The notes beneath the pieces are model-generated. The model had not been told where the DNA came from. It worked only from the letters and a program-made list of their open reading frames with translations, and made no database searches. Shown piece after piece: positions 34,372 through 45,386 of a stretch of DNA of 64,000 bases (positions are counted from its first letter, which is position 1; each line of letters opens with the position of its first letter). The DNA is from JALZKA01 sp963725035 (lineage in GTDB: Bacteria > Actinomycetota > Thermoleophilia > Solirubrobacterales > 70-9): contig CAVRWX010000011.1 of assembly GCA_963725035.1 (NCBI GenBank), forward strand, positions 124,001 to 188,000. Direction: 5' to 3'. Both the position numbers and the translations under genes were made by a program.

Positions 34372-34905
34372 ATGGAAGAGATCGCGCGCGTATACGGCGA
34401 CGCCCTGTTCAGGGTCGCCAAAGACGAGGGGAAGATCGACGAGATCCGCTCGGAGCTCGGCGAGTTCGCCGACGCCTTGAACGAGGATCGCGACCTTCAG
34501 GTCTTCTTCTTCAGCCCGTACTTCTCCTCTCAGGAGAAGCGGGACGGCATCGCGCAGGCGATCGATGGCGCCTCGGACGAGTTCTCGAACTTCCTGGGGC
34601 TCCTCGCCGAGAAGCACCGGATGCCCGCGATCTTCCGAGTCCGGACCTACTTCGACGAGCTCTGGGCCGAGGAGAACAAGCGCCTGGAAGTACGTCTCAC
34701 AAGCGCGGTGCCGCTCGATGACAGCGTCGTGAAGCGCGTCGGCGATGAGATTGAGCGCCAGACGGACAAGAAGATCGACCTTGAGGCCAACGTCGACGAG
34801 GAGATCCTCGGCGGCCTTGTCCTTCGCGTGGGGAACATGGTGCTCGACGCCAGCCTGCGCGAGAAGCTGAACAGACTGAGAAAGGAAGTCGCGCAGGCGG
34901 TCTAG
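34372..34905 (+). CDS. atpH: ATP synthase F1 subunit delta
   Basis: A 177-residue OSCP/delta protein joining the b stalk to the top of F1. The N-terminal helical bundle begins EEIARVYGDALFRVAKDEGK, and the C-terminal domain has the family signature ILGGLVLRVGNMVLDASLRE with a final KLNRLRKEV. Length is normal, and there is no b-delta fusion of the mycobacterial type, which separates this organism from Mycobacteriales. Confidence 0.95.
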   Translation: MEEIARVYGDALFRVAKDEGKIDEIRSELGEFADALNEDRDLQVFFFSPYFSSQEKRDGIAQAIDGASDEFSNFLGLLAEKHRMPAIFRVRTYFDELWAEENKRLEVRLTSAVPLDDSVVKRVGDEIERQTDKKIDLEANVDEEILGGLVLRVGNMVLDASLREKLNRLRKEVAQAV

Positions 34906-34941
34906 CCGCCGGACGCGACTCATGAAAAGGAGCTGAAAGCA

Positions 34942-36690
<1,749 letters not shown>

Positions 36691-36693
36691 CCC

Positions 36694-37614
36694 ATGCCGA
36701 CGCGCAAGGAAGTCACAGCGCGGATCAGCTCCGTCAAGAACATCCGCAAGATCACGCGGGCGATGGAGATGGTCGCTGCCGCACGCTTGAGAAGGGCGGA
36801 GCAGCGGATTGCCGACATGCGTCCGTACGCGCAGGCGATCCGCAAATTGACTCAGGAGGTCGCCGAAGCGGGCGAGGGCATGGCGAAGCGAGTGCCTCTG
36901 ATGGAGACACGCGACGTCTCGAAGGTCGGCATCCTGCTCGTCACTGGCGACCGCGGCCTGGCCGGCGCCTTCAACACGCAGATCATCCGCGAGGGCGTAC
37001 GCCTGAAGGGCGAGTACAAGCGGGACGAGAGCGCCGAGGTCGTCTTCCGCATGGTCGGCCGGCGAGGCTCGTCGACCATGACCTTTCGCGGCGAGAACGT
37101 CGAGGAGTCCTACGTCGGCTTCACTGAGCGTCCAGCGTTCACGGACGCGCGGGCCATCTCGCGCGACCTCACAGCTGCGTTCCGCGACGAGGAGGTCGAC
37201 AAGGTGGACATCGTCTACAACCGATACGTCTCGCCGCTCACGCAGTACGTCCGCCGGCAAACTCTCCTGCCCATCTCGGAGGCCGAAGTATTCGGCGAGG
37301 GCATTCCGGACCCAGAAGGCTATGCCGACGAGGACCTTGCCGAGGCGCATCAGCGCTCGGACATGATCCACGAGCCGGACGCAGAGACACTCTTGCCGAT
37401 GCTGATCGAGGAGTACGTGGACCTGTCGGTCTATCGCGCGCTCCTCGAATCGTCCGCGTCGGAGCTGGGCGCGCGGATGACGGCAATGCGTTCCGCGTCG
37501 GAGAACGCGGAGGAGATGATCGACGACTTGACCCGGGAGATGAACCGGGTGCGCCAGTCGGAGATCACCCAGGAAATTCTTGAAGTAGTCGCGGGCGCGG
37601 AAGCGCTCGGTTAA
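36694..37614 (+). CDS. atpG: ATP synthase F1 subunit gamma
   Basis: A 306-residue central-shaft subunit. The N-terminal helix contains RISSVKNIRKITRAMEMVAA, the Rossmann-like middle has VGILLVTGDRGLAGAFNTQI, and the C-terminal helix holds MTAMRSASENAEEMIDDLTR, the classical gamma signature. It starts 3 bases after the atpA stop. Compared with E. coli there is a modest insert around residues 195-235 (EGIPDPEGYADEDLAEAHQR), as in other actinobacteria. Confidence 0.96.
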   Translation: MPTRKEVTARISSVKNIRKITRAMEMVAAARLRRAEQRIADMRPYAQAIRKLTQEVAEAGEGMAKRVPLMETRDVSKVGILLVTGDRGLAGAFNTQIIREGVRLKGEYKRDESAEVVFRMVGRRGSSTMTFRGENVEESYVGFTERPAFTDARAISRDLTAAFRDEEVDKVDIVYNRYVSPLTQYVRRQTLLPISEAEVFGEGIPDPEGYADEDLAEAHQRSDMIHEPDAETLLPMLIEEYVDLSVYRALLESSASELGARMTAMRSASENAEEMIDDLTREMNRVRQSEITQEILEVVAGAEALG

Positions 37615-37626
37615 GGAAGGCACCTA

Positions 37627-37680
37627 ATGAGCGACCTTGTCGCGAAAGAAGCATGTGACGGAAAGGGAATGAATGTCTGA
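37627..37680 (+). CDS. Possible 17-codon leader ORF upstream of atpD
   Basis: An ATG 4 bases after AAGGAAGGCACC (strong ribosome site, 37613-37620) opens a frame MSDLVAKEACDGKGMNV whose TGA (37678-37680) overlaps the atpD start (ATG 37673) in another frame. The layout is that of a translated leader coupled to atpD. atpD itself has a second, weaker GAAAGGGA site. It may instead be a relic of an older atpD start. Confidence 0.4.
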   Translation: MSDLVAKEACDGKGMNV

Positions 37681-39241
37681 CACTGAAACGGCCCAGAGCA
37701 CGAATGGCGCTTCCTCGAACGGGAGCGAAAGCAACGTCGGCCGTGTCGACCAGGTCCTCGGCGTCGTCGTCGACGTGTCGTTCCCTGGCGAGCTGCCGGA
37801 GATCTACTCCGCGCTCAAGATCGAGGTCGAGGAGTCCGACGAGCGCCACGGGATGGATCTCACGCTCGAGGTGCAGCAGCACCTCGGCGACGACCGCGTG
37901 CGGGCCGTCGCGATGGACGCCACTGACGGCCTTCAGCGCGGCGACGACGTGATCGACACCGGCGGGCCGATTTCGGTGCCGGTAGGCGAGAACACCCTTG
38001 GCCGGATCTTCAACCTCCTCGGCGAGCCGATCGACGACATGGGCGACGTCGAGACGGAGGAGCGCTGGCCGATCCATCGTGCGGCGCCCTCGGTCGAAGA
38101 CCTCGCTCCCGCCCAGGAGATCCTCGAGACGGGGATCAAGGTCATCGACCTCCTCGCGCCTTACGCGAAGGGCGGCAAGGTCGGACTCTTCGGCGGCGCC
38201 GGCGTCGGCAAGACCGTTCTGATCCAGGAGCTGATCCGCTCGATCGCCGAGGAGCACGAGGGTCTCTCCGCCTTCTGCGGCGTGGGCGAGCGCTCGCGCG
38301 AGGGCAACGACCTCTGGCTCGAGATGAAGGAGTCGGGCGTCATCGACAAAACGATGCTCGTTTTCGGCCAGATGAACGAGCCGCCCGGCGCGCGCCTGCG
38401 TGTCGCGCTCTCCGGCCTCACGATGGCCGAGTACTTCCGCGAGCAGGGTGGCCAGGACGTGCTGCTCTTCATCGACAACATCTTCCGCTTCGTGCAGGCG
38501 GGTTCCGAGGTTTCGGCGCTCCTTGGCCGCATGCCTTCGGCCGTCGGCTACCAGCCAACGCTCGAGACCGAGATGGGCGAGCTTCAGGAGCGGATCTCCT
38601 CGACTACCAAGGGATCGGTTACCTCGATCCAGGCCGTCTACGTCCCGGCTGACGACCTCACCGACCCCGCGCCGGCGTCGGTGTTCGCGCACCTGAACGC
38701 GACCACCACGTTGTCGCGTGCAATCTCTGAGAAGGGCATCTACCCCGCGGTGGACCCGCTCGACTCGACATCGACGATCCTCAAGCCGGACATCCTCGGC
38801 GAGGAGCACTACAAGACGGCGACCGACGTGCAGGAGACGCTCCAGCGCTATCGAGAGCTCCAGGACATCATCGCGATCCTCGGGATCGACGAGCTCTCCG
38901 ACGAGGACAAGCTCGCGGTGAACAGGGCGCGCCGGATCGAGCGCTTCCTCTCGCAGCCGTTCTTCGTCGCCGAGGCCTTCACCGGCCGCTCCGGTGAGTT
39001 CGTCTCGGTCTCCGACACGGTCGCCGGGTTCCGCGCGATCCTCGACGGCGACCACGACGACCTGCCCGAGGCCGCGTTCTACATGAAGGGCTCGATCGAC
39101 CAGGTCACAGGCGACGACGAGAAGGGCGACAAGGACGAGAGCATCGAGCGCGAGAAGGCCGAGGCCGAGGAGCGCAAGGAGAAGGAAGCCGAGGAGGCCG
39201 AGCTCAAGGCCGAAGAGGGCGACTCCGGAGACGAGAGCTAG
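37673..39241 (+). CDS. atpD: ATP synthase F1 subunit beta, with charged terminal extensions
   Basis: A 522-residue catalytic subunit. The P-loop GGAGVGKTVLIQELIRS is near residue 173, the catalytic Glu is in GVGERSREGNDLW, and the Walker B Asp is in VLLFIDNIFRFVQAGSE. Beyond the normal end there is a tail of about 40 residues rich in Lys and Glu (IEREKAEAEERKEKEAEEAE), and the N-terminus has a Ser/Asn/Thr-rich lead (TETAQSTNGASSNGSESN). Both are outside the usual family limits and echo the extended alpha subunit, though here the tail is a charged helix rather than an acidic coil. Confidence 0.97.
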   Translation: MSDTETAQSTNGASSNGSESNVGRVDQVLGVVVDVSFPGELPEIYSALKIEVEESDERHGMDLTLEVQQHLGDDRVRAVAMDATDGLQRGDDVIDTGGPISVPVGENTLGRIFNLLGEPIDDMGDVETEERWPIHRAAPSVEDLAPAQEILETGIKVIDLLAPYAKGGKVGLFGGAGVGKTVLIQELIRSIAEEHEGLSAFCGVGERSREGNDLWLEMKESGVIDKTMLVFGQMNEPPGARLRVALSGLTMAEYFREQGGQDVLLFIDNIFRFVQAGSEVSALLGRMPSAVGYQPTLETEMGELQERISSTTKGSVTSIQAVYVPADDLTDPAPASVFAHLNATTTLSRAISEKGIYPAVDPLDSTSTILKPDILGEEHYKTATDVQETLQRYRELQDIIAILGIDELSDEDKLAVNRARRIERFLSQPFFVAEAFTGRSGEFVSVSDTVAGFRAILDGDHDDLPEAAFYMKGSIDQVTGDDEKGDKDESIEREKAEAEERKEKEAEEAELKAEEGDSGDES

Positions 39242-39244
39242 CCC

Positions 39245-39667
39245 TTGGCTGACGAGCACAAGTTCGAGGCGGAGGTCCTTACCCCGGAGGGTGAGGTCTA
39301 TCGCGGCGAGCTCTGGCAGCTCTCCACCCGCACGTCCGTCGGCGAGGTCGGCATCCGGGCGCGGCATGCGCCGCTGGTCGCCCGGCTCGTGCCGAATGAG
39401 CTGCGCCTGTACGAGTCGGAGGGGTCAGAGCCGGACAGCCGCTACGCCCAGGGCGAGGGGTGGCTCGAGGTCTTCGCGAACCGGGCGCGCGTCCTCATCG
39501 CCGAGGCCGTCGAGCCGGACAAGCTGGACGCTTCGGAGCTGAAGTCGAAGCTCGAGGACGCCGAGCAGCGCTTGAAGGAAGCCGAGGAAGGCTCAGCCGC
39601 CGAGGAGCAAGCCGCGCGCGACAAGGCCCGAGCCGAAGCCTTCATCACGATCGCCGAAGCGTCCTAG
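39245..39667 (+). CDS. atpC: ATP synthase F1 subunit epsilon
   Basis: A 140-residue protein with the N-terminal beta-sandwich (FEAEVLTPEGEVYRGELWQL, VGEVGIRARHAPLVARLVP) and a C-terminal helical hairpin (LKSKLEDAEQRLKEAEEGSA). It inhibits ATP hydrolysis and links the rotor shaft to the c ring. The start codon is TTG at 39245, three bases after the atpD stop. It is the last gene of the operon. Confidence 0.94.
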   Translation: MADEHKFEAEVLTPEGEVYRGELWQLSTRTSVGEVGIRARHAPLVARLVPNELRLYESEGSEPDSRYAQGEGWLEVFANRARVLIAEAVEPDKLDASELKSKLEDAEQRLKEAEEGSAAEEQAARDKARAEAFITIAEAS

Positions 39668-39670
39668 TTC

Positions 39671-39721
39671 GCTTCAACGCCCGTGGGTTGAGCGCGGTTT
39701 GTGCGGCGCTACGCGGCGCCG
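39671..39721 (+). terminator. Hairpin region after atpC, possible transcription terminator
   Basis: Two hairpins follow the operon: TCAAC(G)CC-CGT-GG(G)TTGA near 39673-39692, followed by GCGGTTTGT, and CGGCGC-TACGCG-GCGCCG at 39704-39721. Neither has a long T tract, so intrinsic termination would be weak. The remaining 125 bases to the next gene hold no recognised feature. Confidence 0.35.
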
Positions 39722-39846
39722 GGGCTGGAGCGCGGTCTCGCTTGGCGCTTCGAGGCGTCTGTGTGGGGCACTAAAGGGGCGATTCGGCCCGTTGCTTGGT
39801 TCCGCGTTTAGGTTGGGCCGCATATAGCGGTTGAATCCGTCGACTC

Positions 39847-40785
39847 TTAAGTCCTATTTCGGGTTGCCAGGGCGCTTTGGACCCTCCTGGTGACTCCGGT
39901 TCGGTCCGCCCTGATCTGCCGGCCCGTCACTGGCATTACTTGGATGCCTTTGGCGCCCAGTTCGGCGATCTTGAGCCGGTCTCGGTCGAAGGCAACTTTC
40001 CCTGAATGCCCATCCCACCCATCGACCTCCACGGCAAACCGCAGGTCCGCCCATACGAAATCGAGCTCCGGGCCGAACGCCTTCGAGTTAGTTTCGTAGC
40101 CAGTGATCCCCTCGTCGCGCAACAGGCGCAGGAAGGCGCGCTCGCCCTTCGAACGCGTGCGCCTCGGGCCGCCGGGCAGATCGAGTACCGCTCGAAGAAG
40201 CGGTAGGCCGCGTTTTCGCGGGTTGCGCTCAGCTTGACGAAGCATCTCTGCCTCATCGGCCAAGCCGCGGTACCGTGCCTCTGCCACAAGTGCTTCGTAT
40301 TCATAGGCGTCTTCGTATAGGGCGGCGCAATCGAGGACCGTTCGCGGCGGGCTGGTCAGCCGGAGGTTGCGGTAGTGCCTGATCTCGATTGCCTCGAGCT
40401 CCGCGCGGCGAATGTGGATCCTCGGACGAGTCAAGCCTCCGGCGAGATTTGCAGTCACCCACGGATCCGCGAGCGATGGATAGGCGCGCAGCCGCCAGAT
40501 GCTCGCTGCACTGAAATGGCTCAGCGTTCCCTTTTCCTTGAGTGCAAGTAGGGCCGCCTGCGCATAGGTGTGTTCCGACGGCACCGCGCCAACCAGATAC
40601 ACACCTCGATGCAGTTCCGTGAGCCGGCCTGCATGGAGCCGAGTTGCGATTTCGTGTCGTGTGACCCCCAATGGCAGGAGCTGCCACCTGGCTACGGCTC
40701 CGTGTTGCCGCTTCGCCAGCCTCCAAATAAGGCGATCGACGGGTTCCGAGTGTGAGTTGAGCCGCCATATCCGGTTCAACCCCAC
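39847..40785 (-). CDS. AbiEi-like winged-helix plus DUF559 nuclease-fold protein
   Basis: A 312-residue protein. Residues about 15-75 form a type IV antitoxin (AbiEi)-like winged helix: RLAKRQHGAVARWQLLPLGV, then HEIATRLHAGRLTELHRGVYLVG. The C-terminal 110 residues match DUF559, a Vsr-like PD-(D/E)XK fold: ERAFLRLLRDEGITGYETN, ELDFVWADLRFAVEVDGWDGH (Asp and the E-x-D pair), AFDRDRLKIAELGAKG. This two-part design is common and multicopy in actinobacteria. No toxin partner lies next to it, so it may be a regulator or nuclease of unknown use. Confidence 0.75.
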   Translation of the reverse strand: MGLNRIWRLNSHSEPVDRLIWRLAKRQHGAVARWQLLPLGVTRHEIATRLHAGRLTELHRGVYLVGAVPSEHTYAQAALLALKEKGTLSHFSAASIWRLRAYPSLADPWVTANLAGGLTRPRIHIRRAELEAIEIRHYRNLRLTSPPRTVLDCAALYEDAYEYEALVAEARYRGLADEAEMLRQAERNPRKRGLPLLRAVLDLPGGPRRTRSKGERAFLRLLRDEGITGYETNSKAFGPELDFVWADLRFAVEVDGWDGHSGKVAFDRDRLKIAELGAKGIQVMPVTGRQIRADRTGVTRRVQSALATRNRT

Positions 40786-40828
40786 GCTTAGCGTCCGCGC
40801 CCCCTTCGACCACTAGATTCATCTGTCC

Positions 40829-41926
40829 TTGGACGAGCGTCTTCTCACCGAGAAGCTGATCGGCTTCAACTCTTCGACCGCGCAGGGCGTAAGGCTCTGT
40901 GCGGGATTCGTGCGTGGCTGGCTCGAGGCTCGGGATGTGACCGTTCACGAGCTGACCGTGCGTGACCTGCCGGTTCTCGTTGCCGATGCGGGACCCGTTG
41001 ATGCGCCGATCACCGTGCTCCTTCACGGCCACATGGACGTCGTGCCCGGCCACGAGGGCCAGTTCGAGGCTCGGGTCGAGGGTGATCGGCTCATCGGGCG
41101 CGGCGCGTACGACATGAAGGGAGCCTTGGCAGCGTTGATGCTCTCCATCGCCGATCTTCAAAGTGTGAGCGGCATCCGCTGCCGCCTCGGAATCGTTCCC
41201 GACGAGGAACGCGAAGAGGAGCACGAGCGCGGGGCGGATCTGCTCGTCGAGGAGGGATTCAAAGGGGATTTCGCGATCACCGGCGAACCAACTGACATGC
41301 TCGTAGGAGTGGCCGCGAAGGGCGTTTTCGCCATGCGCATCAAGGTCGGCGGCCACGCCGCACACGGCGCAACGCCGTGGCTGGGGCGGAACGCGATCCT
41401 GCGCGCAATCGAGGTTTTCCACGACATCGAATCGCTACCGTTTGCCCAGGAGAGCTCGGAGCTCTACGACCGCCCCTCGATCAACCTAGGACGCATCCTC
41501 GGGGGCGATGCGCTCAACAAAGTGCCAGACGCTTGCGTGATCGATGTCGACGTTCGCTACCTGCCGGAGCAGGAGCCTGAGGCGATCCTCCAGCAGGTGT
41601 CCTCGATCGACGGGGCCGAAGTCATCTCGACGTTTCACCGCCCACCCGCCCTTGTCGACCCGCAGTCTCCCTTCGTCTCGGCCCTTCGCGACGCCGCCTC
41701 GCCGCACCACCCCGAGGAGGTCACGACGATCGGCCGCCACGGCGCCTCTGATGCGGTCTCCTTCCTCAGGGCGGGCATTCCAACGGTCGAGTTCGGCCCG
41801 TCGGGCGCGGGCCACCATGGGCCGGACGAGTGGGTCTCGATCCCGTCGCTCTCGAGCTACCGGCGCACCATCTCCGACTTCGTCGCCTCGCTGCCCACCG
41901 TCATGAACGGAGGGACGCCGGCATGA
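40829..41926 (+). CDS. M20 family metallopeptidase (ArgE/DapE-like)
   Basis: A 365-residue zinc hydrolase of acyl-amino acids or small peptides. Metal-site motifs are VLLHGHMDVVPGHEGQF (His, Asp), GRGAYDMKGALAALM (bridging Asp), PDEEREEEHERGADLLV (catalytic Glu pair) and TGEPTD. The final His is probably in FGPSGAGHHGPDEWVSI. The dimerisation domain has GGHAAHGATPWLGRNAI. The start is TTG at 40829. The gene ends in ATGA overlapping the LCP gene, so it could act on wall peptides, though ArgE- or DapE-type roles are equally possible. Confidence 0.87.
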   Translation: MDERLLTEKLIGFNSSTAQGVRLCAGFVRGWLEARDVTVHELTVRDLPVLVADAGPVDAPITVLLHGHMDVVPGHEGQFEARVEGDRLIGRGAYDMKGALAALMLSIADLQSVSGIRCRLGIVPDEEREEEHERGADLLVEEGFKGDFAITGEPTDMLVGVAAKGVFAMRIKVGGHAAHGATPWLGRNAILRAIEVFHDIESLPFAQESSELYDRPSINLGRILGGDALNKVPDACVIDVDVRYLPEQEPEAILQQVSSIDGAEVISTFHRPPALVDPQSPFVSALRDAASPHHPEEVTTIGRHGASDAVSFLRAGIPTVEFGPSGAGHHGPDEWVSIPSLSSYRRTISDFVASLPTVMNGGTPA

Positions 41927-44071
41927 GCGACGAAGAGCTGCCCGAGAACGAGGACGCGAAGGAAGGCGACGACGCCCCAGACCTCCCACCGCCGTCCACC
42001 TTCGCCGGAAAGGCACGCAAAGCCGAGGAGGAGGGGGAGAAGAGGGCGAAGCGCCGGACGCGGGGTCTGACCCCGACGCCGCCGAGGAAGAATCGGGCGC
42101 GGTGTCTGACACCGACGCTGCCGAGGAAGAACCGAGCGCGGGGTCTGGCTCCGACGCTGCCGAGGCAGATGAGCCTGCCGCCGACACGGTGCCTGACCCC
42201 AAAGTCGACGCTGGTGAAGCGGAATCGACAGACGAGCCTGTAGAGGGGTCTGAACCCACAGACGCCGCTGGTGAAGAACCAGACACCGAGCCCCCCGTAG
42301 ACGACACCATCGTCGTACCGCCCGCGAAGATCAGCGGGGAAACGATCGAAGCGGACACGCTGACCCTCTCCGACGTCGAGGAGCAGCGTGAGGCCGCGCA
42401 CGCCGGCTTGGCAAAGCGTGCGGAAAAGTCGTCGTTCTCGCACGAGGTCACGACCGGATCGCACAAGGTCCAGCCGTCCGCGGCTGCGCCCCCGGTCGCC
42501 GCTGTGGCCGCGGACTCGGACGACGAAGACGGAGTCGGCCGGCCGCCGAAGCGCCGGATCGGCTGGCGCTTCGTGGCAGCGGCGTTCGTGATCGTCTCCT
42601 CGATGGCGGCCGCAACAGCCGTCTCTTTCCTGCTCTTTCTCTCCGACATCGCCGAGGGCCTCAACGATTCCGGGCTCTCGGCGGCGCGACAGCAACTCGA
42701 GACCGTGGAGGGCGGGGACCCGCAGACGATCCTGATTCTCGGCTCCGACAAGCGCGAATCGACTCAGGGCGATCCGGGCCGCTCCGACACCGCGATCCTC
42801 CTGCGCGTCGATCCCGACAAGGAGTTCCTGTCGCTGATGTCGCTGCCGCGCGATCTATCGGTGCCCATCCCCGGCTACGGGTCCGACAACAAGCTGAATG
42901 CCGCCTACACGTACGGTGAGCTCGCGAATCCGGATGGCGGGGGGAAGAACTCGCGATTCGGACGATCACGGAATACCTGGACATCCCGATCAACCACGTC
43001 GTCAACGTCGACTTCGGAGGATTCCTGGAAGCCGTGAATGCGATCGGCTGCGTCTACGTCGACGTCGACCGCCACTACTACAACCCGACTGGAGGCGAGT
43101 ACGCGGAGATCGACGTCAAGGCGGGCTACCAGCGGCTCTGCGGGTATCAGGCGCTCCAATACGTCCGCTTTCGCCACACCGACAACGACCTCGTGCGTGG
43201 CGCCCGCCAGCAGGACTTCATCCGCGAGGCGCGACAGCGCGTCCCTCCGCGTGAGCTGCTGCCCGTCCTCGGCGGAGGAGACGAGCTCATCGACATCTTT
43301 ACGAAGAACACCTCTTCCGACATCGACAACGTCTCGACCATCATCGGGATGATGAAGTCGTTCGTGGACGTGCGAGACGCGCCCGTCCGCCAGGTGTCGC
43401 TCGGCAAGCTCTCTACTGAGGGTGGGGTCGTGGCGACCCCTGCTGAAATCGATTCCGCGGTGAGCCAGTTCCTTGGCGAGGACGTCGCAAAGGAAGGCGA
43501 GGAGCCCGCTCAGCCCGCCCCCGAGCCGAAGCCGGAGGGAGGCGGCGGCTCCGGAAACGACGACAAGAAGGAAGAGCCGAAGCCCGACACTCCCTCCGCC
43601 CCGGCACCCCTCGTCGACTTTGCCGGGCCGGCCCAGGCGAAGGCGGCAGAGTTTGCGCAGTTCATGAAACACCGCAAGGTGGATCTGCCGGTCTACTACC
43701 CGACGAAGCTCGTCCAGTCGGCGATCACGGGGATCTCGGACGAGAGCCGGGCTGCGTTGCTGATCGGGCCGGACGGCAAGACGCCGTACTACATGTACAA
43801 GTACGTGCTCCCGTACGCGGAGAGCTTCGGGCCCGGCTACTACGGCGTGAGCGGCACCAACTGGGACAGCCCTCCGATCCTGGAGAACCCAAGCGACACC
43901 CGCACGATCAACGGTCGCGAGTACCTCCTTTTCTACGAGCAGGACAAGCTGCGCCTGGTCGGCTGGCAGACGTCCAAGGGCTCGTACTGGGTGATCAACA
44001 CGCTCACGCACGCCCTCACCGAGGCGCAGATGCTCGGCATCGCAACGACCATGCGGGACTTCGGCAACTAG
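41923..44071 (+). CDS. LCP (LytR-CpsA-Psr) family wall-glycopolymer transferase, two frameshifts
   Basis: About 716 residues when joined. A long acidic cytoplasmic N-terminus is built of coded repeats, followed by one membrane helix (WRFVAAAFVIVSSMAAATAV) and the LCP catalytic domain: ILILGSDKRES, GRSDTAILLRV, SLPRDLSVPIPGYG, DNKLNAAYTYGE and ALQYVRFRHTDNDLVRGARQ with the Arg pair. A C-terminal Pro/Glu linker leads to an extra domain (about 160 residues) of unknown fold. LCP enzymes attach lipid-linked polymers to peptidoglycan. Frame breaks: near 42046 (GGG for GGGG) and near 42954 (AAC-TCG lacks a C). Overlaps the M20 gene by ATGA. Confidence 0.88.
42062..42257 (+). repeat. Coding array of palindromic 13-mers in the LCP gene (five units)
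   Basis: Units start with GGGGTCTGACCCC (42062-42074), GGTGTCTGACACC (42101-42113), GGGGTCTGGCTCC (42140-42152), GGTGCCTGACCCC (42188-42200) and GGGGTCTGAACCC (42245-42257). The first three are exactly 39 bp apart (13 codons), then 48 and 57. Units 1 and 2 are perfect palindromes around a T with co-varying arms; the rest are degenerate. Translation gives acidic repeats G-S-D-P-D-A-A-E-E-E and V-S-D-T-D-A-A-E-E-E. The second half matches the atpA cassette. Confidence 0.85.
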
Positions 44072-44083
44072 CCTTTCGTCGCC

Positions 44084-45385
44084 ATGAACGCTGAGCGTGA
44101 ACAGGTAGGCGTCGTCGGTGTCGGCTGGGTCGGCCTGGTGACGGCGACGTGCTTCGCGGAGCTGGGGCACCGGATCGTCGCGCTCGATGTGAACGAAGAG
44201 AAGGTCAAGTCGCTCCGCCGCGGCGAAGTCACCATCCACGAGCCCGGGCTGGCCGAGCTGCTCAATAAGAACGCCGAGCGGATCACCTTCACCACATCGA
44301 TGGACGACGTGCTCTCCGCGGCCCGCCTCCTCTTCTGCTGCGTGGACACGCCCCCGACGTATTCGGGAGATGCCGACCTCTCGCGCGTGCGCTCCGTCGT
44401 CGAGCAGCTTCCAGCGGACTCCGACCACGCGCTCGTCATGAAGAGCACCGTGCCGTCAGGGACCGGAGCCTCGATCCGCCGCGACAAACCCGACCTCGCA
44501 TACGTCTCGTGCCCCGAGTTCCTGAAGGAAGGCTCGGCGATCCAGGACTTCATGCAGCCCGACCGGGTGGTGATTGGCGCCGACGCCGGCTCAGAGGACG
44601 CCGCCGATGCTGTGGATCGCCTCTACGCGCCGCTAGGCGGCGAGATCGTCCGCACCGACGTCGCCTCGGCCGAGATGATCAAGCTCGCCTCGAACGCCTT
44701 CCTCGCCACGAAGATCTCGTTCATCAACGAGATCGCCAACGTCTGCGAGCAGACCGGAGCCGACGTCACCGAGGTCGCCCGCGGCATGGGCCTCGACGAC
44801 CGCATCGGCGCCAGCTTCCTGCGTGCGGGTATCGGCTATGGGGGCAGCTGCTTTCCCAAAGATGTGAGCGCCCTAAAGCAGCTCGCCGGTAATTCCGGCT
44901 ACCACTTCCAGCTCCTCAACGCCGTCATCGAGGTGAACGAGCTTCAGAAGCGGCGCGTGATCGCAAAGCTCGAGAAGCACCTCGGAACGCTCGTCGACAA
45001 GCGGATCGCCCTGCTCGGCCTCGCGTTCAAGCCCGACACCGACGACATGCGCGAGGCGTCGAGCCTCGTGCTCTCGGCGCGGCTTCAGGGGGAGGGCGCG
45101 ACGGTCGTTGCCTTCGACCCGGTCGCCGAGGAGATCGCGGCGTCGATGTTGCCCGACGTCGAGATGGCCGATTCGGCCGAAGCGGCGCTCAAGGGCGCGG
45201 ACGCGGTCGTCCTCGTAACCGAATGGCCCGAATTCTCGGAGCTCGACTGGGTGAGCGCGCGCGACTCGATGGCTACCGCAGTCCTGATCGACGGGCGCAA
45301 CTACCTCGACGCCGGTGAGCTCCGCGCCGCGGGCTTCGCCTACGAGGGCATCGGCCGCCCGGACGGACAGAACGGCGGCGAGTAA
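44084..45385 (+). CDS. ugd: UDP-glucose/GDP-mannose dehydrogenase family (likely UDP-glucose 6-dehydrogenase)
   Basis: A 433-residue NAD-dependent enzyme oxidising a nucleotide sugar C6 to the uronate in two steps. Marks are the NAD fold VGVVGVGWVGLVTATCFAEL, LFCCVDTPPTYSGDADLSRV, CPEFLKEGSAIQDFMQPDR, AEMIKLASNAFLATKISFIN (catalytic Lys) and the catalytic Cys in GIGYGGSCFPKDVSAL. The C-terminal domain has LGLAFKPDTDDMREASS. It heads a run with the nucleotidyltransferase and the sugar-phosphate isomerase, suggesting production of activated sugars for a surface polymer. Confidence 0.93.
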   Translation: MNAEREQVGVVGVGWVGLVTATCFAELGHRIVALDVNEEKVKSLRRGEVTIHEPGLAELLNKNAERITFTTSMDDVLSAARLLFCCVDTPPTYSGDADLSRVRSVVEQLPADSDHALVMKSTVPSGTGASIRRDKPDLAYVSCPEFLKEGSAIQDFMQPDRVVIGADAGSEDAADAVDRLYAPLGGEIVRTDVASAEMIKLASNAFLATKISFINEIANVCEQTGADVTEVARGMGLDDRIGASFLRAGIGYGGSCFPKDVSALKQLAGNSGYHFQLLNAVIEVNELQKRRVIAKLEKHLGTLVDKRIALLGLAFKPDTDDMREASSLVLSARLQGEGATVVAFDPVAEEIAASMLPDVEMADSAEAALKGADAVVLVTEWPEFSELDWVSARDSMATAVLIDGRNYLDAGELRAAGFAYEGIGRPDGQNGGE

Positions 45386-45386
45386 G

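Noticed and set aside
40786..40828. Promoter between the DUF559 gene and the M20 gene
   Set aside because: The 43-base divergent gap has no recognisable -35/-10 pair or palindrome.
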